Below are positions 10,255 through 21,110 of a stretch of 64,000 nt of DNA, piece by piece. The notes under the pieces were generated by a model. The model had not been told where the DNA came from. It worked only from the letters and a program-made list of their open reading frames with translations, and did not search any database. Each line of letters begins with the position of its first letter. The stretch's first letter is position 1. This stretch comes from Dichetophora obliterata (Eukaryota > Arthropoda > Insecta > Diptera > Sciomyzidae). The DNA lies in the NCBI GenBank assembly GCA_963920525.1, contig OY986438.1:77045560-77109559 (forward strand). The letters are read 5' to 3'. The position numbers and the translations under genes were made by a program.

Positions 10255-10844
10255 GTTTGTATCAATGTCAACTCAACAATATGGTAAGCTAACATATGTC
10301 TTTTAAGGTTAGTCACATGACTTCCAACAATTTTGCATTTACAAGTTTTACACGTGGATTCGTTTTTCATTGCCTCAAAAATAAAAAACTCTCGAATAAA
10401 AATATTTCGCTTTCTTCCCATTTTTCACTTCTTTTCCATTCACTCTTTCACTTTTTCACCCTTTCACTATGTATTGCTTTAATATGTACTGTTAATTAAA
10501 TAACAAAGTAGTTGCAATTATTTAAAAGATTTCATTAATAACGATAAACAAATGTTATCAATGTAATAAACAATAACCGAATGAATATTAACAAAGCTGT
10601 CAATAGTAACAATGAAGAAACAAAAGGAACATGATTAAAAGCAAAACAGAAAAATATACCGTTTTATGCACACTCGAAAAAGAAGCTTAGTACAAAAGTC
10701 TGTAAAACGTGTTCTAATTCAATTGGACTAATTTTATTGCTATTTTTACAGAAATCCGTATTTTAACTAAACTACTTTTGTTATCCTTATTTTACCAATA
10801 GTTTAATTAATAGTTTCTTCTAATTTTTACTAAATTTGATGTAG

Positions 10845-11090
10845 AAAAATCTTTCATAATGTACATGGAAGACCAAAAAAAAAAAAATCTTTTGTAATGG
10901 TTATAGAAGACCAAAAAAAATAAAAATCTTTTGTAATGGTTATAGAAGACCAAAAAAAATAAAAATCTTTTGTAATGGTTACGGAAGACCAAAAAAAATA
11001 AAAATCTTTTGTTATGGTTATGGAAGCCCAAAACAAAAAAAAAAAAAATATAATGGTTATCAAAGACCAAAAAAACATTGGTTATTTGTA
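10845..11090 (-). repeat. Right subterminal repeats of the hAT element (inverted set)
   Basis: About six copies of AAAGATTTTTATTTTTTTTGG-type units on the minus strand, each with AACCATTACAAAAGA or a close variant. They mirror the left set, so both ends of the element present the same words inward. Spacing is about 38-40 bp. Confidence 0.85.
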
Positions 11091-11180
11091 ACTATTATTC
11101 AGAGAGCAGGTTTTAAAAATTCTTGATTAATTATTATTTCAGGATTTTTTCAAATATTGGTTATAACTCTTATGTCCCTG

Positions 11181-12523
11181 GTAAGAACTGCTTTTGAATA
11201 GACTCAATTCTTTCTCTATGGGAATCGAAAGATGGATTCCAAATTATGCATGCATATTCAAGTATTGGGCGCACTAATGCACGGTACAAGGATGTAGTGA
11301 CCCATATATTCTTGAATTCATTTGCACGTCTTTTTATAAAACCGAGCTGTTTGCTGGCCCTGGACACAATTTTATCATAGTGCAGATTAAAGCGCATCTT
11401 GCAATCTAAGACAACTCCAAGATCCACTATATGGTTGACCCTTTTTAGTTCGATACTATTGAGGTGGTAGGTATGTAATGTTACGTTGTTTTTACGAAAA
11501 AAGCTAATAACATTGCATTTATTGACATTAAGATGTAGTTTATTTTGAAAACACCATTGCTCAAGAGACAACAATTTTGATTGCAAAAAATGTACATCTA
11601 CATCTGATTGAATTGAATAGTACATTTTTAAATCATCTGCATACATAAGATGTGGGATATCGTTAAGAACTTCTGACAGATCGGATATGAATATGTTGAA
11701 AAGAAGAGGACCAAGATGACTACCTTGCGGAACTCCTGAGGAGACTGCAATTTTTTTCGATAGAACTCCCTGGAATATAACAAACTGGGATCTGCCGTTT
11801 AAATATGATTTTAGCCAACTTAGTATGGATCCTGCAAATCCAAATTTTTCTAACTTATATATAAGAATATTGTGATCAACTCGATCAAAAGCTTTACTGA
11901 AATCAGTATAAACAGCATCTATTTGGTGCCCTTTTTCCATTTTGACTAAAACATCTGATACCATAATCATGAGATTAGTAGTGGTAGATCGCCCTTTTCG
12001 GAACCCGTGTTGCTGCTCATTTAGACGTGGCTTAATGAAACTTGTTAGCTTTTCACAAATAAGTTTTTCAAAAAGTTTTGGAATGGCTGACAAGATTGCT
12101 ATGCCTCTATAATTTTCAACTGATCTTTTATCACCATTCTTGTAAATTGGCGTAAGATGGGATGATTTCCAATATGAAGGAAATGTCCCACAAACCAGTG
12201 ATTCGTTAAAGATTATGTGTAATGGCAATAGCAGTTGGTCTAAACATCGCACCAAAAAGCTTGTAGGTATTAAGTCTGGTCCTGGTCCCTTTAATATATC
12301 CAGTTCTTTTATTGCATTAGAAATCTCTTCCTGGGTTAAATATAAACTATCAACTATAATAGTTGAGCTAGGAGAAGTTTCAGATAAGGTGGTAGGAAGA
12401 CAAAAGACCTCCTTAAAGTGATCGGCATACAAGTTGCTTATTTCAAGAGAATTGGACGAAGTGACATTACCTTTAAACATAGACGATGGATAGCCGCTAG
12501 ATTTGCGCTTCATGTTAACAAAG
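11181..12523 (-). pseudogene. LINE ORF2, reverse transcriptase segment
   Basis: The minus-strand frame carries a jockey-clade reverse transcriptase without internal stops: SYWKSSHLTPIYKNGDK, NYRGIAILSAIPKLFEKL, QHGFRKGRSTTTNL, VYTDFSKAFDRVDH, SSGVPQGSHLGPLLF, and the catalytic LMYADD box, then VDLGVVLDCKMRFN and RPILEYACIIWNP. It starts after the palindromic insert (AFVNMKRKSSGYPSS) and ends at the hAT insertion at RIESIQKQFL. It is part of one ORF2 protein, read upstream at 12684-13952 and downstream at 9064-9448. Without the insertions it would serve target-primed reverse transcription. Confidence 0.92.
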
Positions 12524-12683
12524 GCCGCATTCTAGCCGAAAAAGTGCTCAAGAACTGTTCCACAACTTTCGGGCTGAATGGTATGCTCTCACAGAACATG
12601 TTCCTTGAGATGTCACAATTTATATAGCGAAAATATTTTATGCTACTTCGCTACTTGAGCACTTTTTCGGCTAGAATGCGGCC
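12524..12683. mobile_element. ~160 bp palindromic insertion (MITE-like)
   Basis: Ends are inverted copies of GGCCGCATTCTAGCCGAAAA and the following AGTGCTCAAG (12523-12552 and 12654-12683), 30 bp and perfect. The middle holds a second small hairpin (AGCGAAAATATTTTATGCTACTTCGCT region) and no ORF. It breaks LINE ORF2 between the endonuclease linker (PRKFFD) and AFVNMKRKS. A clear target duplication could not be fixed, so the superfamily is unknown. Confidence 0.75.
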
Positions 12684-13952
12684 AATGTCAAAGAATTTTC
12701 TCGGCTCTTGGACAATTTTTTCTCCGATGATGTTCGTGTACAACTTGTACGCTTCTTCTGACTTGATAGAGAACTCTCTTGATAGCTCGTCATATCTAAG
12801 CTTCAGTTCATCGCTTATATTATCAGTGTTTTTGAGAAGTTTGTAGATTTTATTTCTTTGATTCCTCAAAAATCTGAGATTGTTGTCTAGCCATGGTTCT
12901 ATGAGCTTATTCTTTTTCTTTATTATTGGCACATAACTTTCGATAGCGGTAAAAATGTGCTGATAAAATATAGAGACAGCACTGTCTAAATCTAAATTGA
13001 ATAGAATATGATTCCAATTTAGAGAACTAAGATAACATTTTATTCTTTCATAATCGGCGTTGAGGTAATCGTACGCAATGGTGTTATTATAAGACTGGGT
13101 AAAGTTGATGTCATTAGCAGAGAAAACAACTTTTAAGGCTGTATGATGAACAGTGTTGGTTAGAAAATTTTCTGCTCCCATGCATGGACTAACCTTCACT
13201 TCTTCATACGAGTTAGTAAAAATTAGGTCCAACCATCTGCCATTCTGATTTTGTACAGAAGAGACTTGCTGCAAGTCACTGCCATAAAAGGTGCTAAGTA
13301 AGTTGAAGTCTATGGCATTAGAAAGATTTACAGGAAGAAGAAAGTTGTCGTTTTCGTCGGTGACAAAAGATATATTTGGGCGATTGAAGTCACCAAGAAT
13401 AACAACTTTATCTTCCTCTTTTAGGGAGGAGGTAAAGGTGGTCAGTGTTTCACATAGCTCGTTGTATGTTGTTTCACTTGAGCCGGGAGGAATGTAAACG
13501 ACACCTATGTACACATTGAGACTTTTACCTGAACAAACTCTAATAATTCGGTGATCGAACAGTTTATGGTTAGGTGTGTCTATTAGCTCACTTGAAGGGG
13601 AATTGTGAGATGCTACAAGGACACCACCTCCTCGAGAAAGAATTGTTAAGGAGTAGTCCCGATCCTTTCTGAAGACAGTCCAATTGCTATCAAGAATTTC
13701 CTCATTATTGAAGGTTTCGTTTAGCCATGTCTCAGTGAATACTAGGACATTGAAGTGGCATGATTTAGCGTCAACATAAAGTTTGTTTAATTTGCTTCTC
13801 ATGCCGCCACAGTTATGGAAGAATATATTTAAGAAAGAAGAGTTAGGAACGATAATATTGCTGTTGCTCTTTACGAGATTTTTGAAGAAGAGAAACATGT
13901 TTTGCTCTGACATGAGCGCCATAGGTTTCCAGATCCACCTTGACTTGATCAA
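12684..13952 (-). pseudogene. LINE ORF2, N-terminal endonuclease segment
   Basis: Starts with an ATG at 13952, about 110 bp inside the end of ORF1 in another frame. An APE-type endonuclease follows: CGGMRSKLNKL, LVFTETWLN (metal-binding Glu), SRGGGVLVAS, VYIGVVYIPPG, VVILGDFNRPNIS (catalytic Asp and Asn) and RWLDLIFTN. The final SDH motif is altered: TVHHTALKV stands there, losing the usual Ser-Asp, so endonuclease activity may be reduced. A linker follows with WLDNNLRFLRNQRNKIYKLL. The frame is then lost at the palindromic insert; reading into it adds a chance GRILAEKVLK and a stop. Confidence 0.9.
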
Positions 13953-16200
13953 CCGTTACACCGAGGTGCTCGTGAAAGCGGACAAATAAATTACGCAAGT
14001 CTTCAACACCGGTAGGAAGACCTTCTTGCTGAATTAATACTCTAAGATTAGTTTTGGTCTTGCCTTCAATGCATGTTGAATCAGGGGCTTTATACATATA
14101 AGCGAGATACAGGCGAACATTGTTATAAACGGTGTTCTCCCTGAGGCGAGAAAGAGCATATCTGCTCTCAGTGCCTTCGCAGGAGTTTAGTGTCAATTTC
14201 ACTTTTGGAGGAAGTAGGGGGTCTAAAAATGACGCAGGACTACCAGGTTGATTGCAAAGCTCATTTGAAACTGAAGATGGTTTTGGTAAACCACTTCCGG
14301 TTGGTGGTGAAGGATTAAGAGTATGAGAATCGATAAAATTTGGATATTTCTCACAATTGGTTTCATTATTGTGAAGATTAAATGAAACCCGTTTACGTGT
14401 TTGATGAGTTGGCGGTTTAGATGCTAGATTGCTTCCAGTAATCATCTTATTATAAGATGAAGCCGTATTCTGGTTAATTATGGGAGAAAATATGGGGAAA
14501 ATGCTAGTTTTCAGATTCCAATTAGAATCTGAATTATGGTGGGACTTAGGTTGCACAAACTTGTTTGATGAATAAGGTTTGGATTCAAGAACAGGTAGGT
14601 TTACATTTCTTTTATATAGAGGATTCTTAGAATTAAGATTAGAATTAGAATAAGAGTTTAACTTAGATTTAGAGTTAGGACGGGAATTTATATACGGAAA
14701 AGAGTTAGAGCAAGAACTATAATTACTTTTAGATAATGGATTCTTCTTAATGTTAGGATTCCTTTCAGAAGATTCGATTCTTGAACTGGCAGAACTTTGT
14801 AAAGATCTTGATGTCTTAGACTTTTTCCCAGGCTTATTCGTCCATTCGGTTATTAACCATTCGCCGTGTCTCTCACCGCTGTTGTTCAAGAACATCCACG
14901 CATATTGACTTGGGATGTTTAGTTTGAAACTGCAGAATTTTTTTGCTTTATTGGATATCTTTGAACAATTTGTAATAGATATGCCAAATTTATTACGAAA
15001 GTAAGTGCTCATCCAGGATATAGTTGTTTTAACTGATGGGCCCTTAATGAACAGAGTGGTCTTGTCAATTTCATTAGAATCATGGAGTTTCTTTATTCTA
15101 TTCTGCCATTGAGTTGAAGTCCATGACGTTCCAAACTTATGGATTAAGTTGGTACGAGGGGCTGCAATTGGTGGTGAGTCACAAGGTGAAGTGGCAGAGA
15201 TAGATCCAGGTTGTGAGTTATTGGTATTTGTGTTTTGTTTTGGAGAAATTGTTGATGAACGAATAGAATGAGCTATTGTGGGTACTGTTGATGGTGGAGA
15301 TCCGATTTGGGGTGGATTCATTGTAACATTTTGAGGAGTAGCAATCGGTGTTATATGTTCCGTAGTGTCATAGGCAGTTAAAGAATTCAGATTAGCTGGT
15401 AAAGAGGTGACCTGTGGCAAACGAATAGATGCTTCCATTATTTCCTCGAAAATAGAGGAAGAGTTATGATGAGAGGCTTGTGGATAACTTATTTCAGCTC
15501 TATTGGGTGCAGATCTTATTTCATCCACTACATCTGCAAGCGTCACTCGAAACACTTCAAGATCATCACTGATATCACTTATTTTTTGATGTAATATTTC
15601 CAGCATTGGATCTGATTGCGGAGGTGATGGTTGGGGTTTGCCTGACTGAAGTGCGATATCCACATCATAGCGCAAAGATGTTAGCATGCTCAGTATATTT
15701 TTGGCTGTATTATCGTTTTTTAAAACGTCGAGGCCTTTTTTTACTTCTATATTAAGCTCGCTTATGGCCGTTTTACAAATAAAATTTTTTTCGCTATCTT
15801 TGACTAAATCAGTTAGAATTCTCAAGTTTTTAGAAACATTTGAGATATCCGAGTTATTTGCTTTGCAGATGGACTCTACCCTTGCAAGATCATCGGATAC
15901 GTGAGTCATTATTTCGAAATTTGGTATTTTACTGATGACTTGCTTATTAGCCGAATGCATCACGTTCAAGGAGTCGCTAAGACATTTTATGGCGAGCATA
16001 ACATGGGATAGTGATAGATCCATGCACTCATCACAGAAGAATTTAAAATGTGATATGTATTCTTGAAAGTAGTTTAAACTTATTTTAGTCATTCCCACAC
16101 AAGTGCCGTGGTAAGATTTTCCACAAAGACCATTGCAACTTAGCTTAATTGCACCTTTGTCCTCAATAGAGCAGTTAATTTTGGCACAAGCAGGTTCCAT
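13843..16200 (-). CDS. LINE ORF1, PHD-finger nucleic-acid-binding protein
   Basis: An intact 785-residue ORF. Residues about 5-60 form a PHD-like C4HC3 zinc finger: paired Cys (ACAKINC), LSCNGLCGKSYHGTCVGM and FFCDEC. A helical stretch follows (about 60-230, with many Leu/Ile heptads). Then comes a long low-complexity Ser/Asn/Pro region holding one more ordered block near residues 365-460: WQNRIKKLHDS, TISWMSTYFRNKFGI and YAWMFLNNSGERHGEWLI. The C-terminus (PPKVKLTLNSCEGTESRYAL onward) is conserved-looking. It overlaps ORF2 by about 110 bp. LINE ORF1 proteins package element RNA; PHD-type fingers occur in ORF1 of several arthropod LINEs. The stop lies at 13843, and the start ATG at 16200 is the first in the frame. 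Confidence 0.85.
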   Translation of the reverse strand: MEPACAKINCSIEDKGAIKLSCNGLCGKSYHGTCVGMTKISLNYFQEYISHFKFFCDECMDLSLSHVMLAIKCLSDSLNVMHSANKQVISKIPNFEIMTHVSDDLARVESICKANNSDISNVSKNLRILTDLVKDSEKNFICKTAISELNIEVKKGLDVLKNDNTAKNILSMLTSLRYDVDIALQSGKPQPSPPQSDPMLEILHQKISDISDDLEVFRVTLADVVDEIRSAPNRAEISYPQASHHNSSSIFEEIMEASIRLPQVTSLPANLNSLTAYDTTEHITPIATPQNVTMNPPQIGSPPSTVPTIAHSIRSSTISPKQNTNTNNSQPGSISATSPCDSPPIAAPRTNLIHKFGTSWTSTQWQNRIKKLHDSNEIDKTTLFIKGPSVKTTISWMSTYFRNKFGISITNCSKISNKAKKFCSFKLNIPSQYAWMFLNNSGERHGEWLITEWTNKPGKKSKTSRSLQSSASSRIESSERNPNIKKNPLSKSNYSSCSNSFPYINSRPNSKSKLNSYSNSNLNSKNPLYKRNVNLPVLESKPYSSNKFVQPKSHHNSDSNWNLKTSIFPIFSPIINQNTASSYNKMITGSNLASKPPTHQTRKRVSFNLHNNETNCEKYPNFIDSHTLNPSPPTGSGLPKPSSVSNELCNQPGSPASFLDPLLPPKVKLTLNSCEGTESRYALSRLRENTVYNNVRLYLAYMYKAPDSTCIEGKTKTNLRVLIQQEGLPTGVEDLRNLFVRFHEHLGVTVDQVKVDLETYGAHVRAKHVSLLQKSRKEQQQYYRS

Positions 16201-16470
16201 TGTTTATTGCTTACTTTATTTGGTTGTTTATAAAAAGTTTTTTTTTTACTTTTGATATTTGCACTTATTTCAGGTGCACTTAAAAGTTGGAGTGGGCTGT
16301 TTCTCTTATTGTTATTGTTTTTGCTTAATTGCAATATTCACACTTTTTCTTATTGTTAACGTTGTTGCTTTATTGCGATATTCACACTTTTTCGCGGCAC
16401 ACTTATACGCAACTGCACATATATATATAGGTCAGAGAACAAATTGAATAGCACAATGAACTATTGATCC
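16201..16470 (-). promoter_or_regulatory. LINE 5' UTR with short tandem repeat
   Basis: Upstream of ORF1 there are two copies of a ~43 bp unit (16306-16348 and 16350-16392) containing AAGTGTGAATAT and AACAATAAG on the minus strand. The A-rich leader just before the ATG matches fly leaders. Internal promoters of jockey elements lie in this region; that it is a promoter here is inferred. The outer end is approximate. Confidence 0.5.
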
Positions 16471-17309
16471 AGTGAAATGTGTGTGTGTTTTTTTTTTTTA
16501 CTTTATTTAATTTTTTACAAAGGTCTTTTGGATAATTTTTATTGTTTTTTTTTATTTAATTTTAGGTGATTAAAATTGCAAGCCGAAAGAAACAAGCACA
16601 AATTCTTGAAAGTTAAATGTAAGAGCAGGTTAAAAACGACTGAACTGTTTGCGGTTACAATTGCAATTCATTCAGTTTTTACAATTTCTTTGTAATTCCA
16701 AGGGTCCGATGAGAAAAGGTGTGTCGCCAATTGAAAATGGTTGGGAACCACTGCTCTAGAAGACAAAAATTGATGACTAACTGCTTTCTATAAAATAATT
16801 CTTAAGTTTGCAAAATATCACGATTTGAACAGAAAAATCGAAAATATGCGCATGTAATACGCACTTAAAACTCTAAAATATGCGTTAAAAAAAGATAAAA
16901 TATGCAAATAAAAATATTTTTCTTATATTTTATTATCGGTTAAAAAATACATATTGCATTTAATTGCATTTAACATTTTACTTCATATGATCTCTCTCTT
17001 TTCATTTCAAAATAAATAGGCAGTACGATTAAATTGTCGTGAAAAAATGTTGCTCAGAAACATGTTGCGATAATTTCACGCAGCGGAACAGAGCACTGCT
17101 CTGACGAAAATGTTGTGAAAATTTCCACTCTTTAAAAATTTGGATTTTGTCACTTCTAACAAAATATTTTAAAATACATAAAAAAATATACACAAAAAAT
17201 GAATGCAATCATTGTTTCAAATCTTTGATTGGGATTTTAAATTTTAAATCACAATCAATGATTTCAAAAAATGAATGCAATCACTTTTTCAAATCATTGA
17301 TTGGGAAAC
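16471..17309. other. Non-coding; possible stray hAT end and a small duplication
   Basis: GGTTGGGAACCACTG at 16739-16753 reads, inverted, as CAGTGGTTCCCAACC, a common hAT terminus, but no partner end or 8-bp duplication was found. At 17197-17310 AAAAAATGAATGCAATCA and a following TTTCAAATC-TTGATTGGG are duplicated. No gene is seen. Confidence 0.4.
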
Positions 17310-18440
17310 CGAAATATGGCATTTTCATTGATTTGTGGGTGATAAAAGGAGGTGTGGCAAATTATTTCTTCCTAAACACTCTCGTACTCAAAAAAAATCG
17401 ACTGCCAAAATTCCAGATTCAGTTAGTTTAAACCTGGCGCACTTTGATTCACTCCACGCTTATCCCCTGAAAAAGTGCGTACACATAGTGTGACCACGCC
17501 CATTTTTAGCACACCTGGCGAAAGTAATCACACAAACTAAATTATTAAATTTTAGTCTTATACAACAAAAACTGTCTGATATATTCCATTTTCATTGATT
17601 TGTAGGCTGTAAAAAGGGCGTGGAAACCCATTTTGAGTACAGTTGCCGACATTAGCTGTACAAACTAAATTACTAAATTTAAGTCTTATACGAATTAAAC
17701 CGTCTTAAATGTAGAATTTTTGCATATAGTGGCCGTGAAAAGTAGGCGTGACAAATCTTACATAGCCTAGCACGATTCAGTTAAAATCAAAAATAGTTTT
17801 GTACCATTATTGTCTAAATCGGTTCTGTGGCTCTCGTGTGATTGCGAAACATCCGTGCGTGTCAGAAAGGCTTTTATATAATAGTATAGATGCACAACTC
17901 CGAAATTGTAATATTTTCTGAAAAGTGGGCAAAGCTATATTTCGGCCACTCCCATTTTTTGCTGAGTTGCCGAGAGAAACCATACGAACTTAATTACAAA
18001 ACTTTAGTTCAATACAGCAAAATTCGTCTAAAATATAGCATTTCAATTTATTTGTGGGCGGTAATAGGGGGTGTGGCATTTTTCGTTTGTTATTATTACA
18101 GATATAGACCTTGATAACAGAATTTTGTAAATTTAGTCCCCTAAAGTACAAACGATTTTGTGTGTAAAGAAGGGGCGGTAAAAGTAGGCGTGGCAACATT
18201 TACATATATAGTGACCACTACTATGTCTCATAGCACATATACACCAAGTTTCATTATAAAAACATACACAACTCAGGAATTATAATGATTTCTGAAAAGT
18301 TATCTCGTAGTTTTAGTTCGACCACGCCTATTTTTTGTTGAGTTGCCGAGAGTAACCATACAAACTAAACTACAAAATGTTAGTCCAATACAACCGATTT
18401 TGTCTGAAATATTGCGTTTTTATTAATTTTTGGGCGGTGT
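17310..18440 (+). repeat. Degenerate tandem family with GGCGTGGC boxes
   Basis: Related blocks recur at about 17320, 17588, 17716, 18042, 18155 and 18418. Each has ATTTGTGGGCGGTAA-like words followed by GGGGTGTGGCA or AGGCGTGGCA. Between them lie ACAAACTAAATTA--AAATTTTAGTC and TTTGTTGAGTTGCCGAGAG words. Blocks alternate in spacing, suggesting a two-block unit of roughly 380-450 bp. No coding capacity. Confidence 0.65.
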
Positions 18441-18689
18441 GGAAATTTTTATTTATTTATTATTTGATATAAGGGCCTTGGCAACAAATGTTGTAAATTT
18501 TATGCCCTTAGGTGTTACCGTTCCTAAGATCTTAACGGACACCACCAACCCGCACGAACGATTTGTATGGGAGTGTATGGGAAAATATTTAAAATGCCAT
18601 ATCTCCGGAAATCGGTTAAAATCGGTCGACCCGTTTTTGCAGTAAGCGGTACATCTCACCATGTACACTTCTTTTTATATATAAGAAGA
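18441..18689. other. Non-coding link between two repeat families
   Basis: ORFs on both strands overlap each other here and show no family resemblance. The stretch precedes the ~150 bp tandem family and may be its unique flank. Confidence 0.35.
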
Positions 18690-19210
18690 TATTTCGACAC
18701 AATTATAGCCGCAATTTTAAAGCTCTCGTATCGAAATTTTGTGTATGTGCTTATATTCAAAACGATGATCAAGTTCGAAACTGAGCTAATCGGATGAAAA
18801 CCACGACTACCTCCCATGCAAAGTTACTTAATCAAAACAATAAAATCTCTAAAAATGGCACAAAAATGAATGTAGTGACTTGGAATTTTGCACATAAGCT
18901 ATGAAGAAAAATATTCACCATATATTTTAAATTTGTAGAAATCGGATAAAAACCACGCCTACCTCCCATACAAAGTGACTTTAGCAAAATAGTAAAATCT
19001 CTTTGAATGTCACAAAAACTAATGGAATGTCTTGAAGTTTTGCACATAAACTTTGATCTCAAATATTCACCATGTATTTGAAATTCGTCAAAATATAATA
19101 ACCACGCCTTCCTCCCACACAAAATAGTTATATCAAAACGGTTGAGTGTCTAAAAATTCGACAAAAATTAATTTAAAGAATTAAAATTACGCACCTCTTA
19201 ACAATGGAAT
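18690..19210 (+). repeat. ~150 bp tandem family with unique leader, copy 1
   Basis: A leader (ATAGCCGCAATTTTAAAGCT, then GATCAAGTTCGAAACTGAGC) is followed by about three units. Each unit has CCACGCCTACCTCCCATACA, AAAGTGACTTTA, AAAATCTCTTTGAAT and GAATTTTGCACATAAGCT words; the units start near 18801, 18954 and 19101 (spacing about 150 bp). The same leader-plus-array order recurs at 21825. Confidence 0.8.
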
Positions 19211-19565
19211 TTCTGAAAGATTTTCTGTTTTTTATATTAATTCACTAATATCCGGAAAACCAATTAGCGTAGACAAAAACTAACATCAATTTCGAGTTAA
19301 ACTACTCATTTAACATGGAGAATGACCTAAAATAAGTTCTAGAGTTAAAAAACATTTACATTCTGTTTTTTAAGTTAACATAAAAACAATTTATGTAAAA
19401 ATTTAAAAAACGAGTTGGAGGGACCTCTAAACATTAATATTTTTCAAAAATTTTTTTTAATCTATTTTCAAACATTAACGAAGCTATTTCTCAAATAGTT
19501 TCCTTAAAAAGTAAACCTTATTTTTTTCTAGTCACTCTAATATACATATTATACGCCCTTTTTTC

Positions 19566-19690
19566 AGAAATCATAATTCTTGAGTTGCACATTATTTTAT
19601 TGTTAAACTTGGTATGTAGGTGCTATGGGTCTAAGGAGCGAGCACTATATAAATAAATATTCCACACCTACTTTTAACGCCAAACAATAT
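19566..19690 (-). repeat. Inverted copy of the GGCGTGGC family
   Basis: Read on the minus strand this matches 18180-18300: AAAAGTAGGTGTGGA, ATATAGTG, CATAGCACCTACATACCAAG, ACAACTCA and TTCTGAAAA words in the same order. It shows that the family is dispersed, not a single satellite block. Confidence 0.65.
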
Positions 19691-21110
19691 AAATAAAAAT
19701 GAAATGATGTTCGTTGCCCTCCGATGCACTTATGAACGCTTAACTGATTTGGCTGTAATATTTGAAGAGAAAACTTCTTTAAGTGCGCTAAAAACCAACT
19801 GGTATATCATAGATTTTAGTTTTCATTTCGGTCGGCACTGCATTATGTTTTAGGATTTGTTTATGACTTGCGGCGGGAGGATCAAATTTTACAAGCTCAA
19901 TTTGTTTAAATCGTAACCAAATTAAATGCTGAGCGCGATAGTTTGAATGTTGGCCATGATACAATAACTACAAGGTAAAAGGTACTCTTCTTATTGCAAA
20001 CACCGAATGACAAAAATAAAATAAAACAAAATAGATAGCGAGCAATAACAGCTGATGCAGAATGGAGATGGCAAATATATTTTGGGTCGCACACAATGGC
20101 CGCATTCAGCGGAGTCAACACTTTGCGACTGTTGTGTTAAAATTAGCTGAATGCTACAATTATAGGAGCTCTAACTCTGACATCGTCAGAGGACCGGGCA
20201 GTAGCAGAAAATGGGAGCTAATCTTCTCAAATTTATTGGTAAAAAAATTTAGTTGCATTCATTGTTTATTCATGAATGATTCTGATTACAGGGCATACAG
20301 AGTACGTGAAATTAGTTGTGAAATTGTATTAGCCTAAAGTATTTTTCAATTTAATGTTTTTTAACTTTACTAAACGTTCTTCAATAAAAGACAAATCGCG
20401 ATTGATATGGTTGAATTTCGACCACAGACGATACTAGTATAGATAAATGTGCAAAATATCAAGACGATAGACCACTCTTATGAATTGTTACTGCTGATTT
20501 GGATTCTTGATTCATAGTGCAATATAAATACGCCATCTTATTTAAAATCCTTGATTTATGTAAGATTTTGCTGTTGTCAAAAACAATTACTTTCGTAGGT
20601 ACAATGGAACATTAAAACCGACAGTCAAATAAAAAGAACTAAATTTAAAACAAAAGCTTTGGATCAGATTACATTAACCTTTTAGCCGCTGAAATCAAAA
20701 TACGAGGTATTTATTTGTGAAAATGTTTTACCAGAAACTGAAAAAATTAAATACCATCTCTAGACAAACAGCTTAAAATAAGATATATTAACTAAATATG
20801 TTCTTTTGTTTTTGTGAATGTGCTAATGGGTTAAATTTATTCTTATATTTTAAATATTTGAGTTATGAAATATGTGACTGAATTTCAATGACTAATGCTT
20901 CATGTTAAACATGTATAGGATCATTATTGTATCTTTTAGCATTAGGATTAAATTTTTTTTAAATAAATAAATAAATTTTCGATGGCTGACTGACAGAACT
21001 GGTTCTCATGAAAGCGCTTTGAATTCAACCGAATCGAAAAGAGATTTAATAAATACAACAACTAAATATTCCACTTAGATAGAAATTTGTTTTGAAATAC
21101 TTACCACCTC
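19691..21110. other. No gene recognised
   Basis: The stretch around 20000-20340 is less AT-rich but shows no recognisable protein. At 20690-20750 and 20940-20990 it is plain AT-rich sequence with AAATAAATAAATAAAT. No TIR pair found. Confidence 0.4.

Larger units (their letters stand above)
9449..11180 (-). mobile_element. hAT transposon inserted in the LINE
   Basis: The element starts CAGGGAC and ends GTCCCTG, short terminal inverted repeats of hAT type. It is flanked by a perfect 8-bp duplication GTAAGAAC (9441-9448 and 11181-11188), the hAT signature length. It is 1732 bp, shorter than autonomous hAT elements. It holds a hAT C-terminal dimerisation remnant on the minus strand and two mirrored sets of subterminal repeats. 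It splits the LINE ORF2 precisely. It is probably a non-autonomous internal-deletion derivative. Confidence 0.93.
8665..16470 (-). mobile_element. Nearly full-length jockey-like LINE, twice interrupted
   Basis: Read on the minus strand this is a classical two-ORF non-LTR retrotransposon. It has a 5' UTR with a short tandem repeat, ORF1 with a PHD-like zinc finger, ORF2 with endonuclease then reverse transcriptase, and a 3' UTR ending in AATAAATAAATATT. ORF2 is cut by a palindromic insert (12524-12683) and by a hAT element (9449-11180). Without those the element is about 5.9 kb, a normal size for jockey relatives. Apart from the insertions few disabling changes are visible, so both insertions look recent relative to this copy. 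The 5' boundary (about 16470) is approximate and no LINE target duplication was identified. Confidence 0.85.

Noticed and set aside
16739..16753. GGTTGGGAACCACTG as a hAT element end
   Set aside because: No matching opposite end or 8-bp duplication was found; kept only as a note.
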